A stretch of 64,000 nt of DNA from Ardenticatenales bacterium (GTDB taxonomy: Bacteria > Chloroflexota > Anaerolineae > Epilineales > Epilineaceae): the NCBI GenBank assembly GCA_020853525.1, contig JADYYS010000036.1:1-64000 (forward strand), given 5' to 3'. Both the position numbers and the translations under genes were made by a program. This document shows, piece after piece, positions 53,078 through 63,105 of the stretch (position 1 is the stretch's first letter; each line of letters begins with the position of its first letter). Below the pieces are notes generated by a model. That model was not told the DNA's origin. It saw nothing but the letters and a program-made list of their open reading frames with translations, and searched no databases.

Positions 53078-55834
53078 ATGTCCCACCCGATGTCCCGTCG
53101 CACGCTGCTGTCGCGCCTGCTCGCCCTCGCGACGGTCGGCGCCGTACCGTCCGTCCGTCCCGGCGCCAGGTCGGAGCGCGCCGCCCTCGCCGCGGCGGCA
53201 CGGATCTACGTCGCCCCCGACGATCACACGGACTATTTCTGGACGGCCGACGACGAGACCTACGCCCGGGTGTTCGTCGAGACGCTCGACTTCTACCTGG
53301 ACCGGATCGACGCCTCCGAGGCGGCCGGACTGCCGTCGGCGCAGCACGCCCGCTGGAACTGCGACGGCTGGCTGTGGGTCCGAGAGTATGAACAGGCCAA
53401 GGACGCGGCGTCGTTCGATCGCCTGATGGACCGGATCAAGGACGGCCACATCAGCGTGCCGTTGAACGCGCTCGTCCTCGTGCAGGGCGGCGCGCCGCTC
53501 GAGTCGGTGCTGCGCGGGATGTTCTACCCGGGCCGGTTGGAGCGCCGCCACGGCGTGCGCTTGCCGTTGGCCGTGGCGATGGAGAACCAGACGCTGCCGT
53601 ACGGCCTCGGCAGCCTGTGGGCGGGCAGCGGCGCGCGGTACAGCTGGAAGGGCATCTGCGGCTGCTCGTCGCGCGTGCCGACGGCCGGCGACCGACCGCA
53701 CGACATCTACTGGTGGGTCGGCCCGGACGGACAGCGGATCCTCATGAAGTGGCACAGCATGCTCGGCGGCAACGACGGCTCGGGCGGCTACGCCGAGATC
53801 CGCCGGGTGGCGGATGCGATCGAGTACGTCACACCCGGCACCGGCGATGCCGCTTTCCGCGAACGCTACCCGTTCGATGTCATCGGCCTCTTCGGCCAGG
53901 GCTGGGACGATCTGGCGACACGGTCCGATGCCGCCACCGAGGCGGCACGCACCCTGTCCGACGCCCGGCGCGAGGTGCGGGTGTCCAACGAGGTCGACTT
54001 CTTCCTCGACTTCGAGGCGCGCTACGGCAACGGCATCCCCGAGCACGGCGCGGCCTTCGGCAACGAGTGGGACGTCCTCGTCGCGTCGATGAACGAGACG
54101 ACCGCCCGCGTCCGCCGCGCCGTCGAGCGCCTGCGCTCCGCCGAAGCACTGGCGGCCGTCGTGGGCCTCCACACGCCCGACGCGTTCGACGACCTCGTCG
54201 CCGCCCGCGACCGCTGCTTCGGGAACCTCGGACTGTACTACGAGCACGATTGGACGGCCGACGGCCAGTTCCCGCGCGAGGTGCGCGCCGCCTGGCAGGT
54301 CCGACTGGCCGACGAGATCGACGGTTATGTCGATCAACTGCACGACCACGGGACCGCGCACCTCGGCCGCCAGATCGGCGCCGGCGGCCCGTTGCCCGCG
54401 ACGGTCGAGCCGTCCGCGGCGGTCGAACGCTGGTTCGTCTTCAACGCCCTCGGCTGGGCGCGCACGGACGTCGTCGACCTGGCCGTCGCCGGCGGACCGC
54501 GCCCGGTCCGCGTAGTCGACGTTCAGCGCGGCCGCGACGTGCCGCACCAGTGGTGGAACGACCCGTTCGATGCCGCGGCGCCGCCCGTCCTGCGCGTGCT
54601 CGCAACCGACGTGCCGTCCGTCGGCTACCGCGTGCTTGCGGTCGTCGATGCCGACGCCGGCTCGGACGCCGCAATGCCCGACGGGCGCGTGGCCCTCGAC
54701 GGCGACGCGCTCGTGAACGACCACTTCCAGGTCGATGTCGGCGCCGACGGCCGGCTAGTGCGCGTGATCGATCGAGCGAGGGCGAACCGCAACGTCGGCC
54801 CGCGCGACGGCGACCGCTGCAATGCGCTCGTCGGGCGCGACGGCGGTGACGGCGGCGACGGAGGGGGCGCTGCGACGGCGACGCGGCGCGAAGCCGCGAC
54901 CGGACCGGTGACCGCCGCGTTCGCGGCCGCGGTCGATCGTCCCCGCCGCCACACGACGGCGGTCAGCCTGCACGCCGGCATGGCGCGGATCGACATCGAC
55001 AGTCGGATCGAAGAGAACTTCGACGAGGTCCTGGCGTGGTCGTTCGGCTTCGGCATCGATGATCCGCTCGTGTGGCACGAGGAGGTCGGCGCCGTCATCG
55101 CAGCCCGGCTCTCGGGCGACGGCGGCCACTACAGCCCGCGCGCGGCGCGCTACGACTGGCTCACGTTCAACCACTTCGCGGCGATCGGACCACGCACCGG
55201 CGACGGCCCGTGGGTCGTGCTGGCGAACCGCGACTGCTCGTTTTTCCGCCTCGGCGCCAGCACACCCCAACGCCTCGTGACGGACGAGCCGCGCCTGTTC
55301 GCGCTGGCCGGCGGCCAAGTGGACGGCCCGATCCTCGGCATTCCGGCCCAAGGCGGCGCCACGGAGCACCGCTATCGGTTCAGCGTGACGACGTTGGACC
55401 GCTTCGACACCGCCGCCGCCATGCGCTTCGCACTGGCGGCCACGAACCCGCTCGTCGCCGGCCGCGTCACGTCGTCCATCGGCGGCCGGCCGTCCGACAT
55501 ATGGGGGCTGTTGACCGTCAGCGACCCGGACGTGCTCCTGTGGGCGCTCAAGCCCAGTGAGGACGCCGGTCCCGGCCACCTGAGCGTGCGGCTGTGGAAC
55601 CTGGCCGATCGCCCCGCCACGCCCCTCGTCCGCCTGCGACCACCGCACGCGCTGACGGGCGCACTCCGCACGACGCACATCGAAACCCCGATCGCTCCCG
55701 AGGGGCTGCGCGGCGGCGCGCTGCCGGCCGAGCTGGGCAAGGCCGAGATCGGCACGTGGCAGTTGTCCGTGGGCCGACCGTCGGCGACGGGCGGGCAGGT
55801 GATCTGGCTGCCGGACCTGCGCAACGACACGTGA
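53078..55834 (+). CDS. GH38-like glycoside hydrolase, Tat-exported
   Basis: About 918 residues (ATG at 53078, or 53090). A twin-arginine signal (MSRRTLLSRLLALATVG) indicates export of the folded protein. The N-terminal domain (about 45-330) opens with DDHTDYFWTADDETYARVF, which recalls the HxHxDxxW metal site of GH38 alpha-mannosidases but has Asp in place of the first His. WNCDGWLWVREYE and ENQTLPYGLGSLWAGSG follow. The C-terminal half (about 450-918) is beta-rich, as in GH38 enzymes. Alpha-mannosidase activity is a family inference only; the changed metal ligand leaves substrate uncertain. A Gly/Asp repeat (GGDGGDGGG) sits near residue 595. Confidence 0.7.
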   Translation: MSHPMSRRTLLSRLLALATVGAVPSVRPGARSERAALAAAARIYVAPDDHTDYFWTADDETYARVFVETLDFYLDRIDASEAAGLPSAQHARWNCDGWLWVREYEQAKDAASFDRLMDRIKDGHISVPLNALVLVQGGAPLESVLRGMFYPGRLERRHGVRLPLAVAMENQTLPYGLGSLWAGSGARYSWKGICGCSSRVPTAGDRPHDIYWWVGPDGQRILMKWHSMLGGNDGSGGYAEIRRVADAIEYVTPGTGDAAFRERYPFDVIGLFGQGWDDLATRSDAATEAARTLSDARREVRVSNEVDFFLDFEARYGNGIPEHGAAFGNEWDVLVASMNETTARVRRAVERLRSAEALAAVVGLHTPDAFDDLVAARDRCFGNLGLYYEHDWTADGQFPREVRAAWQVRLADEIDGYVDQLHDHGTAHLGRQIGAGGPLPATVEPSAAVERWFVFNALGWARTDVVDLAVAGGPRPVRVVDVQRGRDVPHQWWNDPFDAAAPPVLRVLATDVPSVGYRVLAVVDADAGSDAAMPDGRVALDGDALVNDHFQVDVGADGRLVRVIDRARANRNVGPRDGDRCNALVGRDGGDGGDGGGAATATRREAATGPVTAAFAAAVDRPRRHTTAVSLHAGMARIDIDSRIEENFDEVLAWSFGFGIDDPLVWHEEVGAVIAARLSGDGGHYSPRAARYDWLTFNHFAAIGPRTGDGPWVVLANRDCSFFRLGASTPQRLVTDEPRLFALAGGQVDGPILGIPAQGGATEHRYRFSVTTLDRFDTAAAMRFALAATNPLVAGRVTSSIGGRPSDIWGLLTVSDPDVLLWALKPSEDAGPGHLSVRLWNLADRPATPLVRLRPPHALTGALRTTHIETPIAPEGLRGGALPAELGKAEIGTWQLSVGRPSATGGQVIWLPDLRNDT

Positions 55835-55893
55835 GGCGAGAACGGCATCGTCCACCGGACGCCGCGAGTCGAGCGCGCCGGCACGTGGCGTAG

Positions 55894-55913
55894 GGGCACG
55901 GCATGCCGTGCCC
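55894..55913. repeat. REP-like palindrome, family 2 copy 1
   Basis: GGGCACGGCATGCCGTGCCC is a perfect 20-bp palindrome preceded by GTAG, as in family 1 (GTAGGGGC). It lies in the 202-bp gap between two convergent glycosidase genes. Confidence 0.85.
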
Positions 55914-55943
55914 ATCCCACGGCAATGCGATGGCCCGTGGTGA

Positions 55944-55963
55944 GGGCACGGCATGCCGTGCCC
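55944..55963. repeat. REP-like palindrome, family 2 copy 2
   Basis: The identical 20-bp palindrome, exactly 50 bp after copy 1 and followed by CTAC, so the pair is in opposite flank orientation. Together they could act as a bidirectional terminator between the convergent genes at 55834 and 56037. Confidence 0.85.
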
Positions 55964-56036
55964 CTACACGCTCCGTGGACAGGAACCATTGGGTCGTCGA
56001 GTGGCGCGCGGCCTGCCTGCGCACGGCCACTGGGGC

Positions 56037-57779
56037 TCACGGCCGCTGCACGATCCGCACGAAGTTCGCTCGCCCCCCCACCGGCACCCGCCACATCCCG
56101 CCAGCGGCCGTCAACCGGACCTGCGGGCAGCACGTTCCGCTGCGCAGCGCATCGTCCGGGAATGTCGTCAACGTCGCCGTCTCGCCCGGGAAGGCGGGTA
56201 CGCTGAACGTGCCGGCCGTGCCGTCGGGGCGGCGGGCGATGATCGTGCGGACGCCGCTGCGCGCCGGGCGGAACTCGTGGGCCAGCGTACCGCCCGAGGA
56301 GATGTCGCGCCCGTTGCCGTCCGTGTGTTGGATCGTGTGGCGCAGGATCGGGAAGGCCAGCTTGGGGACGTGATCGCTGCGGACGAGGCCGCGCTGGGGC
56401 TTGCCGGCTTCCTGGCCGGCGAAGTCCGTCCAGGCGAACCAGTAGACGCGCGCCACGGGACAGCACGCCAGCACCTCGGGCAGCTCCTCGGTGAGGAAGC
56501 GAACCTGCCCGAGCTCGCTCGTTGGGTCGCCCTGCACGGTACGGCGATAGGTCTCGGTGATCCAGATCGGTTTGCGCAGGCCACGCCGCGCCAGGCGGTC
56601 GGCGATCATCGTGTACTTCTCGGGGCCGGTCGGCTCGGCCGGGAAGGCCTCCCGGAGCTCGGGGAACCAGTGGTAGCCGACGTAGTCGAACCACCTGCCG
56701 CTGTCGAGGGCGAGGAAGCGGTCGAGGAAGTCGCGGTGGAAGATGTCCGTCGTGGCGTACGCCAGGTTGCCGAACGACACCGGGATGTCCGGGTCGACCG
56801 CCTTGACGGCACCGTACGCCGGCCTCAAGAACGCCAGGTACGCCGCCGGCCGATCGCCCCAGCAGCCGATCTGCGGCGGCATCGGCTCGTCCTTGCCCCA
56901 CTCCGGCGGCCGCGCCCGGTCGGCCTCGGTGACGACCGACTTGCCGTCGACCTCGTTGCCGATCTCCCACGCCGCCACGCGGTACGGCGCTTTCCCGTAC
57001 CGCTCGGCCGCCGCGCCGACGAACGCCGCCCAGTCCGCCGCACGCTCCGGCGACCGGTAGTCGAAGCCGCAGCGGTAGACCATCGCCCAAGCCGGGTAGT
57101 CCACGATGCTGACGACGACGTCGAACCCGGCCCGCGAGTACGCGCCGATCAGCCGGTCCGGCGTCGACCAGTCGTACGCCGGCGGCGTGCGCCGCTCGGG
57201 CTCGACGATCTGCCAGCGCAAGTGCATCCGAATGCTCCGCGCACCCGCCTCCTTCAGCCGCGGCAGCTCGGTGGCGATGTCGGCCGCGCTCAGACCCTCG
57301 TCCTCCTCGAACGTGAACTGCGCGCCCCAGACGACGGACGCCCGCGGGCTGGCCGGCACGGCGTTGCGCGTGACCAGCGGCAGCTGGATGCTGGCGGGCG
57401 ACCCGACGGTCGGCGTCGGGGCGTGCGTCGGCGCGATGTCGGGCGTGCCGGAGACGCGTGGCGTCGGGCCGGTCGTCGATGTCATGGCCGGCGTCGCGGT
57501 GACCGCCGGCGTCGACGTCACCGCGGCGGTGGCGGTGACCATCGGCGTCGGCGCCAAGGTGGCGCTCACGCCTGGGGTGGCGGTCGCGACTACGGTGGCC
57601 GCCAGCGCCGCCGTTGCCGTTGCCGTAACCGGTGCGCCGGGCGGCGGGTCGTCGGCTCCGCGGCGCGCGTCCGGTCGGGGCTGTCCCAGCGGCAAGCATG
57701 CCGCGCTGAGACCAAGCGCCGTGCAGGCGACGGCGAGGGCAAGCCAGCGCGGCCATCGGCGAACGAAGCGGACCGACAT
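56037..57779 (-). CDS. Clan GH-A glycosidase lipoprotein (GH39/GH5-like)
   Basis: 580 residues from the ATG at 57779 (AGGA 8 nt upstream; an ATG at 57788 is possible). The signal peptide ends in a lipobox (LSAAC, Cys about 28). A long Thr/Ala/Pro linker (about 45-125) runs into SIQLPLVTR, a variant of the Leu-Pro motif of other exported proteins. The barrel (about 145-480) has the acid/base Glu in AAWEIGNEVDGK (about 245) and the nucleophile Glu in KPIWITETYRR (about 370), the clan GH-A pattern. It acts outside the membrane on a glycan I cannot name. A small beta domain ends the protein. Confidence 0.85.
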   Translation of the reverse strand: MSVRFVRRWPRWLALAVACTALGLSAACLPLGQPRPDARRGADDPPPGAPVTATATAALAATVVATATPGVSATLAPTPMVTATAAVTSTPAVTATPAMTSTTGPTPRVSGTPDIAPTHAPTPTVGSPASIQLPLVTRNAVPASPRASVVWGAQFTFEEDEGLSAADIATELPRLKEAGARSIRMHLRWQIVEPERRTPPAYDWSTPDRLIGAYSRAGFDVVVSIVDYPAWAMVYRCGFDYRSPERAADWAAFVGAAAERYGKAPYRVAAWEIGNEVDGKSVVTEADRARPPEWGKDEPMPPQIGCWGDRPAAYLAFLRPAYGAVKAVDPDIPVSFGNLAYATTDIFHRDFLDRFLALDSGRWFDYVGYHWFPELREAFPAEPTGPEKYTMIADRLARRGLRKPIWITETYRRTVQGDPTSELGQVRFLTEELPEVLACCPVARVYWFAWTDFAGQEAGKPQRGLVRSDHVPKLAFPILRHTIQHTDGNGRDISSGGTLAHEFRPARSGVRTIIARRPDGTAGTFSVPAFPGETATLTTFPDDALRSGTCCPQVRLTAAGGMWRVPVGGRANFVRIVQRP

Positions 57780-57895
57780 CAGCACCATCCTGTCAGGTAG
57801 CGACGAATGCCCAGGCGCCGCGGGCTGGGCGTGGGATCGACCAATGGACACCCGCGGAACCGCCGGCGGTTCCGACGCACGACGCGGCGGGGCGG

Positions 57896-59569
57896 TTACG
57901 CCCCGCCGACGCGAACGACGAGCGGGGGCCGCCCGAGCGCCGCGAGCGCCGCGGCGTCGCCGGCCGCCTGGGCGGCGATCAGGCGGCCGAACGAGATGCC
58001 GGCGTCCGGAATCGGCACGTCGCCGTCCGACGTTTGGCCGCGGTCGCCGTCGACGAGCTGCAGGCAGTGGATATGCGCTGGCCCGCCCTTGTGCAGCTGG
58101 CCCGTCGAGTGGAGGTAGCGCGGCCCGTAGCCCCACGCGACGGCCGCACCCGTCGCTTCGTCGAGCGCCCGCGCGAGGCCGTCGAGCGCGGCGTCGTTCG
58201 CCGCCGTCGGCGGCAGGAAGGCCTGCACGGCGATCGCCCCATCCGGCGGGATCGCGGCGAGCCACGGCCGGGCGATGCGGAGGACGTCGGCGATGTCGGT
58301 GGCCCACAGTTCCGCCGCCGCGGCCGCGCCTTCGGGCCGCGGCGATCCCTGCCCGGCGGCCGCCGCCGCGCGGGCGAAACGCTTGGCTGCCTCGACGTCC
58401 GGCTGGTCAAACGGCTGGACGCCCATCGCGAGCGCGGCCGTCGCCGTCGCGACCTCCCAGGCGAACAGGGCGGCGCCCAGGTCCTCCGGCGATCCGATCC
58501 GGACGAGGACGCTCGGCGCCTCAGGCTTGTCGCCCGCCGCCCCGCCGGTGTGCGCCGCACCGACTTCGACCGTCACACGATGCAAGCGACGGCCCGCCTT
58601 GTCGCCCCACGGCCGCGCCGGGAACAGCCCGCGCCCGTGCTTGCCCAAACTCTCGCCGAGCAGCTGTTCCAGCCAGCCCGTCATCGCCTCGAACGGCGGC
58701 CCGGCGTCGATGACCAGCTTGTCCAACCCGGCCGCGGCCCACGCGCCAAGGGCGGCGCCGAGCGCCAGGCCAGACGTTCGCTCGGCCGAGGCCGACGGTC
58801 CAGACGCGTCGTCCTGAGCGACGAGATCCCCTTCGGCGCGGCGGGCCGCTGCTGACAGCGCCGCACGCGCCGCCGCCGCCCCGTCCAGCACCGGCGCGAC
58901 ATCGACGCCGGCGAGCATCGCCGGCAGCAGGCCGAACGGCCCGAGGACGCTGAACCGCCCGCCGACGTCGCCGGGCGCGACGACGCACGCGCGGAAGCCG
59001 CGCTCGGCCGCGAGCGCCGCCAGCGGCGAGCCGGCGTCCGTGATCGCGATGCAGTGCGCGGCCGGATCGTGGACGTCGGCGCGGAGGCGCGCCCACCAAT
59101 GTGCGAAGTGCGCCGTGGTCTCGACGGTCGTGCCGGACTTGCTGGCGGCGACGACGAGCGCGCGGGAAGGGTCGACCACCGCATCGACGGCGCGGACGAA
59201 GGCCGGGTGCGTGCTGTCGCACACGACGAGTTCCGGCGCGCCGGCGGCACGCGGCAGACTGCGGGCCAGGACCTCGGCGCCGAGACTCGAGCCGCCCATC
59301 CCGAGCAGGACGATGTGGCGGATGCCGTCGGCCCGCGCCTGATCGGCCAACCGCCGCCAAACCGGGAGCGATGCGGGCGAGGTGACGGGCAGGTCGAGCC
59401 AGCCCAGCCGCTCGGCGATCGGGTCACCGGGCGTGTCGGCGATACCGGCGTCCGTCCAAAGGGCGGCGTCGTGCGCGAGCAGGCGGGCGGCGACGTCGGC
59501 GGCGCGCCAGGCGGCGAGGCGGGTGGCGACGGCGGGCGCGACGAGACCGGGTTGGAGGTGGATCGGCAT
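57896..59569 (-). CDS. Glucose-6-phosphate isomerase-type enzyme
   Basis: 557 residues from the ATG at 59569. Two SIS sugar-isomerase domains: HIVLLGMGGSSLGAEV (about 85), the phosphate-binding VAASKSGTTVETT (about 140) and, near the C-terminus, LHSTGQLHKGGPAHIHCLQLV (about 500). This resembles the isomerase half of bifunctional transaldolase/phosphoglucose isomerase proteins rather than classical Pgi; no transaldolase gene is seen next to it. It interconverts glucose-6-phosphate and fructose-6-phosphate. A 79-bp repeat ends 5 nt upstream of the start codon and may have displaced the normal ribosome-binding site. Confidence 0.85.
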   Translation of the reverse strand: MPIHLQPGLVAPAVATRLAAWRAADVAARLLAHDAALWTDAGIADTPGDPIAERLGWLDLPVTSPASLPVWRRLADQARADGIRHIVLLGMGGSSLGAEVLARSLPRAAGAPELVVCDSTHPAFVRAVDAVVDPSRALVVAASKSGTTVETTAHFAHWWARLRADVHDPAAHCIAITDAGSPLAALAAERGFRACVVAPGDVGGRFSVLGPFGLLPAMLAGVDVAPVLDGAAAARAALSAAARRAEGDLVAQDDASGPSASAERTSGLALGAALGAWAAAGLDKLVIDAGPPFEAMTGWLEQLLGESLGKHGRGLFPARPWGDKAGRRLHRVTVEVGAAHTGGAAGDKPEAPSVLVRIGSPEDLGAALFAWEVATATAALAMGVQPFDQPDVEAAKRFARAAAAAGQGSPRPEGAAAAAELWATDIADVLRIARPWLAAIPPDGAIAVQAFLPPTAANDAALDGLARALDEATGAAVAWGYGPRYLHSTGQLHKGGPAHIHCLQLVDGDRGQTSDGDVPIPDAGISFGRLIAAQAAGDAAALAALGRPPLVVRVGGA

Positions 59570-59574
59570 GGCGA

Positions 59575-59653
59575 CTCGTACCCCGTCACTGCTGAATCTC
59601 CGGATTCCGAACTCTGGTGGCTGCTCCGAGCGCGTCCAGTGGCGGGGTACGAG
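59575..59653. repeat. 79-bp inverted-repeat element, copy C
   Basis: Arms CTCGTACCCCGTCACTG (59575-59591) and CAGTGGCGGGGTACGAG (59637-59653) pair at 16 of 17 positions. Read on the minus strand it aligns with copy A over 79 bases with shared CACTGGACRCG and CAGTGAC. It sits immediately upstream of the isomerase start codon. Confidence 0.8.
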
Positions 59654-59714
59654 TATAGGTTCGCCGCCCGAAGATCGATCATCCTCCCGGGCGCATCCAC
59701 GTCGGCGTCGCCGA

Positions 59715-59748
59715 CACAGTGGCGCCCCGGCCACAGTGGTGCCCCGGC
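59715..59748 (+). repeat. Tandem 17-nt repeat, two copies
   Basis: CACAGTGGYGCCCCGGC occurs twice without spacing in the 149-bp gap upstream of the isomerase gene, with one difference. No function is apparent. Confidence 0.7.
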
Positions 59749-59802
59749 CGCTGCGATCGCGGTCGTCGTCGCCGCCGGCAGGGCGTGCGGCCGCCGCACC
59801 GC

Positions 59803-62800
59803 TCATCGCCCGCCGCCGAGCCGCAGTGCTGTCGGGAAGAACGCTTCGAACGGCACGTCCGTCCCGACGTGCAGGCGCGGCCCGGTGTGTGACGCGGCGA
59901 AGTCGACGCGCAGCCAGCCGCCCTCGTGGCCCAGTTCGCGCACGCCGTCGAACGCCCACGGCCGGCCGGAGCCGATGAGGGGCGGCATGCCGAGCGGCGC
60001 GGACACCGTCGCCCCGCCGACCGCCGACACGCTCAGCCGGTGCGCGCCGGCCCAGCCGCCGACCCGCCGCTCCGCCCGCACCGCGAACCCGGTGGCTCCT
60101 GTACCCGACGCGGGCGCAAGCCCATGCCAGTCGAGGTCAAGTGTCGCTGCGCCGAACGCTGCCACCGGACCGTCGAGCAGCGCACCGTCCCGGTAGATGC
60201 GGACGTTCCACGCGGCCGGCGGGCGCGAGCCCAGCGCCGTCACGTGCGAACGCCACGGATCCGCCGCCCAGAGCGTGCTGTCCGCCCCGAAGGCAAGCCC
60301 GGCGGCGCGCACAATGCCCGTGCCGGGCGGACCGTCGCCGCCCCAGGCGCCCAGGAACCGACCGTCCCGCGACACGGCGACGATGCGGGCCGTGATCCCA
60401 TCGGCGATCCGGAGCGAGCCGTCCGGCGCGACCGCGATCCCGACGGGTTCCTTCAGCCCGGCTCCCGGCGTCGTCGTGTGGTCGACGGCGCCCAGCACGT
60501 TGCCCTCCTGGTCGTAGTGGACCGCGCGCAGGTTGCCCGTGTCCGCCACCCAGAGCGTGCCGTCCGGCGCGGCGGCGAGGTGGCGCGGCTTGTACAACCG
60601 CACATCGCCCGGCCCGACGCGCCACTCCGCCTCGAACGTGCCGTCCCACGCAAAGCGCACGATGCGGTGGCCCACGGCATCGGCGACGAAGAGCCGCGTT
60701 CGACCGTCCGGTCCGGCCGCGACGGCGACCCCCGACGGCGACGTGACGTGGCCGGGCGCGTCGGAGAGGCGACGCCAGACCCGGCCGATGCCGCCGTCCG
60801 GCCGGAGGCGGTAAACGGCCGGTCGGAAGCCGGCGCTGGCGATCCAGAGGCCGCCATCTTCCGCCGCCGCGACATCATATGGGCGCGGGTTGGGCGTCCC
60901 GTCCGCCGTGTCCGTCTCCGGCACGCTCCAACCGCGCCGAATGACGGTCCGCTCGTCCGTCTCGAGTACGACCAGCTGAGCATCGTAGAACGCGAACAGG
61001 TACGTGCCGTCCGGCCGAAAGTCGATCGAGTTCGCGGACGTATGAATGATCGGGAACGGGATCGACTCGAGCAGCGTCCCGTCCGATGCGAACGTGATCA
61101 CCCGGCCCTGGTCGGCCCCCGCGGGCCTCCTGGTAACCACGACGACGACGCCGTCCGGTCGGACACCGATCCCCTCCGGCTGGCCAACCTTCGGCACGCC
61201 GAACACGTCCGCGCCGAACGCCCCGAGCGTCCCCCCGTCCCGCGCCAAGCGCACGACGCGCGCGGGCGCGATGTCGATCACGAGCAGCGTCCCGTCCTGC
61301 GCCACGGCGAGACCGCGCGGCTCGGCGATGCTCGGATCCAGCGCGAGCGTCTCGATCACCGTCCCGTCGCGCCGCAGCCGGACGATGCGCCGTGCCGGCA
61401 CCTCGAGCACCAGGACGTCCGCTCCGTCCGCGACGAGCTCGAGGCGGTGCGACCACTCGAACCGAAATTGGTAGGAGCCGATCTGCTGCGGCGCGAAGAT
61501 CCCCGCGGCCCACACTTCGGCCGCCGTGCCGTCCTCCCGCAGCCGCACGATCCTGCCCCGCTCGTTGTCCGCCACGAGGCACGTGCCGTCCCCGAGCGGG
61601 AGGAGCGACACCGGCCGAAGGAGGTCGTCGTCCTTCGCCCGAGGCACGCCCCAACTCCGCCCAAGCCCCCCGTCCGCCTCGACGAGCCGCGCGAGCCCCG
61701 TGCCCGCGTCGGCGACCACGACCCCGCCACCCGGCGCCGGCTCAAGGGCCACCGGGCGCACGAGCCCGTCGCCTCCCGATGCGGGCACCGGACCAGTGCG
61801 CAGCGGCCCGCCGTGGCGGTCGAACCACGCGAGGCGCCCGCGGCCGGCCTCGGCCACGACGACGCCCCCGTCGACGGTCGATGCGACCGCGACCGGCTCG
61901 TCGAGGCCCCCGCCGCCCGGCTGCGCCAGCGCGTCCGCCGTCCAGGTGCCGAGCCAGCGCCCATCCGGTGCGAGGACGGTCACGCCGGGCCCGTCGCCGG
62001 CCACGATCAACCGTCCGTCCTGCGCGACGGCGATGCGTCGGAAGTGGATCATCGACCCACCGGACGCTGCGGGGCCGCCGAAGCCATGGATCGGCAGTAG
62101 GGAAGCTGTGCCGTCGGTCGCGTAGCGATGGATGTACCCACCGATCCCACCGTTGTCGCTGTCCACGGCGTAGATCTCGCCGTTCGGCCCGCCGGCGATG
62201 CCCGTCGGCTGACATCGGTCGTCGTACTTGAGCCCGCCGAACGGCACCCCACCGGAGAAGCACAGGCCGAACTCGCCGGGCTTCTGTGTACCCGGGGCAA
62301 CAGACTTGCCGAGCGTGCGCACCACCGCGCCGAGGCCGTCGAGCACCGCGGCGCGCCCAAGGGTGGGCTGGGCGGCGACGAGCCCGTCGCCGAATGGCGC
62401 GAGGTCGCCGGCCGGGCCGGGCCAGTCGGCCAGCCGAGCTCCCGCGCCGTCGAAGATCCGGATCGGCTCGGTCGCGAGCGAGACCGCAACTCTGCCATCC
62501 GCCAGCACCGCGAGGCCCCATGCATACCCCTTGGCCGGGTCGTCGCCCGGCGCGCCCGCCGCGGCGCCGGGCGTCGTCGGTGATAGCACGCAGATCCGGT
62601 CGACGAACGCCCCCCAAGCCGTGAAGCGCTGCACCCGTCCGTTCGCCGGGTCCGCGACATATACGTCGCCGTTCGCGCCGACCGCCAGCGCCGTGGGACC
62701 ACAGAGCGTTTCGCCGTCGGCGTCTCTCCTGCACCCGGCCCCGAACTCGCCCGGCTGCCACCCCGGCCCACCCCACACGCCGATCACCTCGCCGGACGCG

Positions 62801-63105
62801 GCGAAGCGGACGATCCGCCAGCGGTCCTGGTCGACGACGTAGGCCGTGCCGTCCCGCCCGAAGGCGACGGCGCCCGGCCGGGTGAGCGGTGCGGTTGGAC
62901 TCTCGGCGCCGATGTGGCGCACGTAGTGCTGTTCCAGTCCGCTGCCGTCCGCCACAGGCCCTGCCGCGGGCTGCGCCGCGACAGGGCGGGCCCCGGACGC
63001 GACGAGCGCCGCGAACGCCACGGCGGCGGCCACGGCTGCGGCGCGTGCGGCGCCGGCGCGGCGGAGGAAGGTGCTCACAGGGCGGGCGACGGAGTGGCGA
63101 TGCAT
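59803..63105 (-). CDS. Secreted NHL-repeat beta-propeller protein
   Basis: 1100 residues from the ATG at 63105 (AAGGAA 7 nt upstream; an ATG at 63126 adds seven residues). A signal peptide (about 20-45) is followed by many NHL-type repeats (about 65-960), each ending in patterns such as VYVADPANGRVQRF, LRIADGITARIVAV and LFVADAVGHRIVRF; about three propellers' worth of blades are present. The C-terminal part (about 980-1100) is beta-rich and ends AFFPTALRLGGGR, a variant of the Leu-Pro motif. Such propellers bind ligands or proteins, but no active site can be named. It is followed by the isomerase gene. Confidence 0.85.
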   Translation of the reverse strand: MHRHSVARPVSTFLRRAGAARAAAVAAAVAFAALVASGARPVAAQPAAGPVADGSGLEQHYVRHIGAESPTAPLTRPGAVAFGRDGTAYVVDQDRWRIVRFAASGEVIGVWGGPGWQPGEFGAGCRRDADGETLCGPTALAVGANGDVYVADPANGRVQRFTAWGAFVDRICVLSPTTPGAAAGAPGDDPAKGYAWGLAVLADGRVAVSLATEPIRIFDGAGARLADWPGPAGDLAPFGDGLVAAQPTLGRAAVLDGLGAVVRTLGKSVAPGTQKPGEFGLCFSGGVPFGGLKYDDRCQPTGIAGGPNGEIYAVDSDNGGIGGYIHRYATDGTASLLPIHGFGGPAASGGSMIHFRRIAVAQDGRLIVAGDGPGVTVLAPDGRWLGTWTADALAQPGGGGLDEPVAVASTVDGGVVVAEAGRGRLAWFDRHGGPLRTGPVPASGGDGLVRPVALEPAPGGGVVVADAGTGLARLVEADGGLGRSWGVPRAKDDDLLRPVSLLPLGDGTCLVADNERGRIVRLREDGTAAEVWAAGIFAPQQIGSYQFRFEWSHRLELVADGADVLVLEVPARRIVRLRRDGTVIETLALDPSIAEPRGLAVAQDGTLLVIDIAPARVVRLARDGGTLGAFGADVFGVPKVGQPEGIGVRPDGVVVVVTRRPAGADQGRVITFASDGTLLESIPFPIIHTSANSIDFRPDGTYLFAFYDAQLVVLETDERTVIRRGWSVPETDTADGTPNPRPYDVAAAEDGGLWIASAGFRPAVYRLRPDGGIGRVWRRLSDAPGHVTSPSGVAVAAGPDGRTRLFVADAVGHRIVRFAWDGTFEAEWRVGPGDVRLYKPRHLAAAPDGTLWVADTGNLRAVHYDQEGNVLGAVDHTTTPGAGLKEPVGIAVAPDGSLRIADGITARIVAVSRDGRFLGAWGGDGPPGTGIVRAAGLAFGADSTLWAADPWRSHVTALGSRPPAAWNVRIYRDGALLDGPVAAFGAATLDLDWHGLAPASGTGATGFAVRAERRVGGWAGAHRLSVSAVGGATVSAPLGMPPLIGSGRPWAFDGVRELGHEGGWLRVDFAASHTGPRLHVGTDVPFEAFFPTALRLGGGR

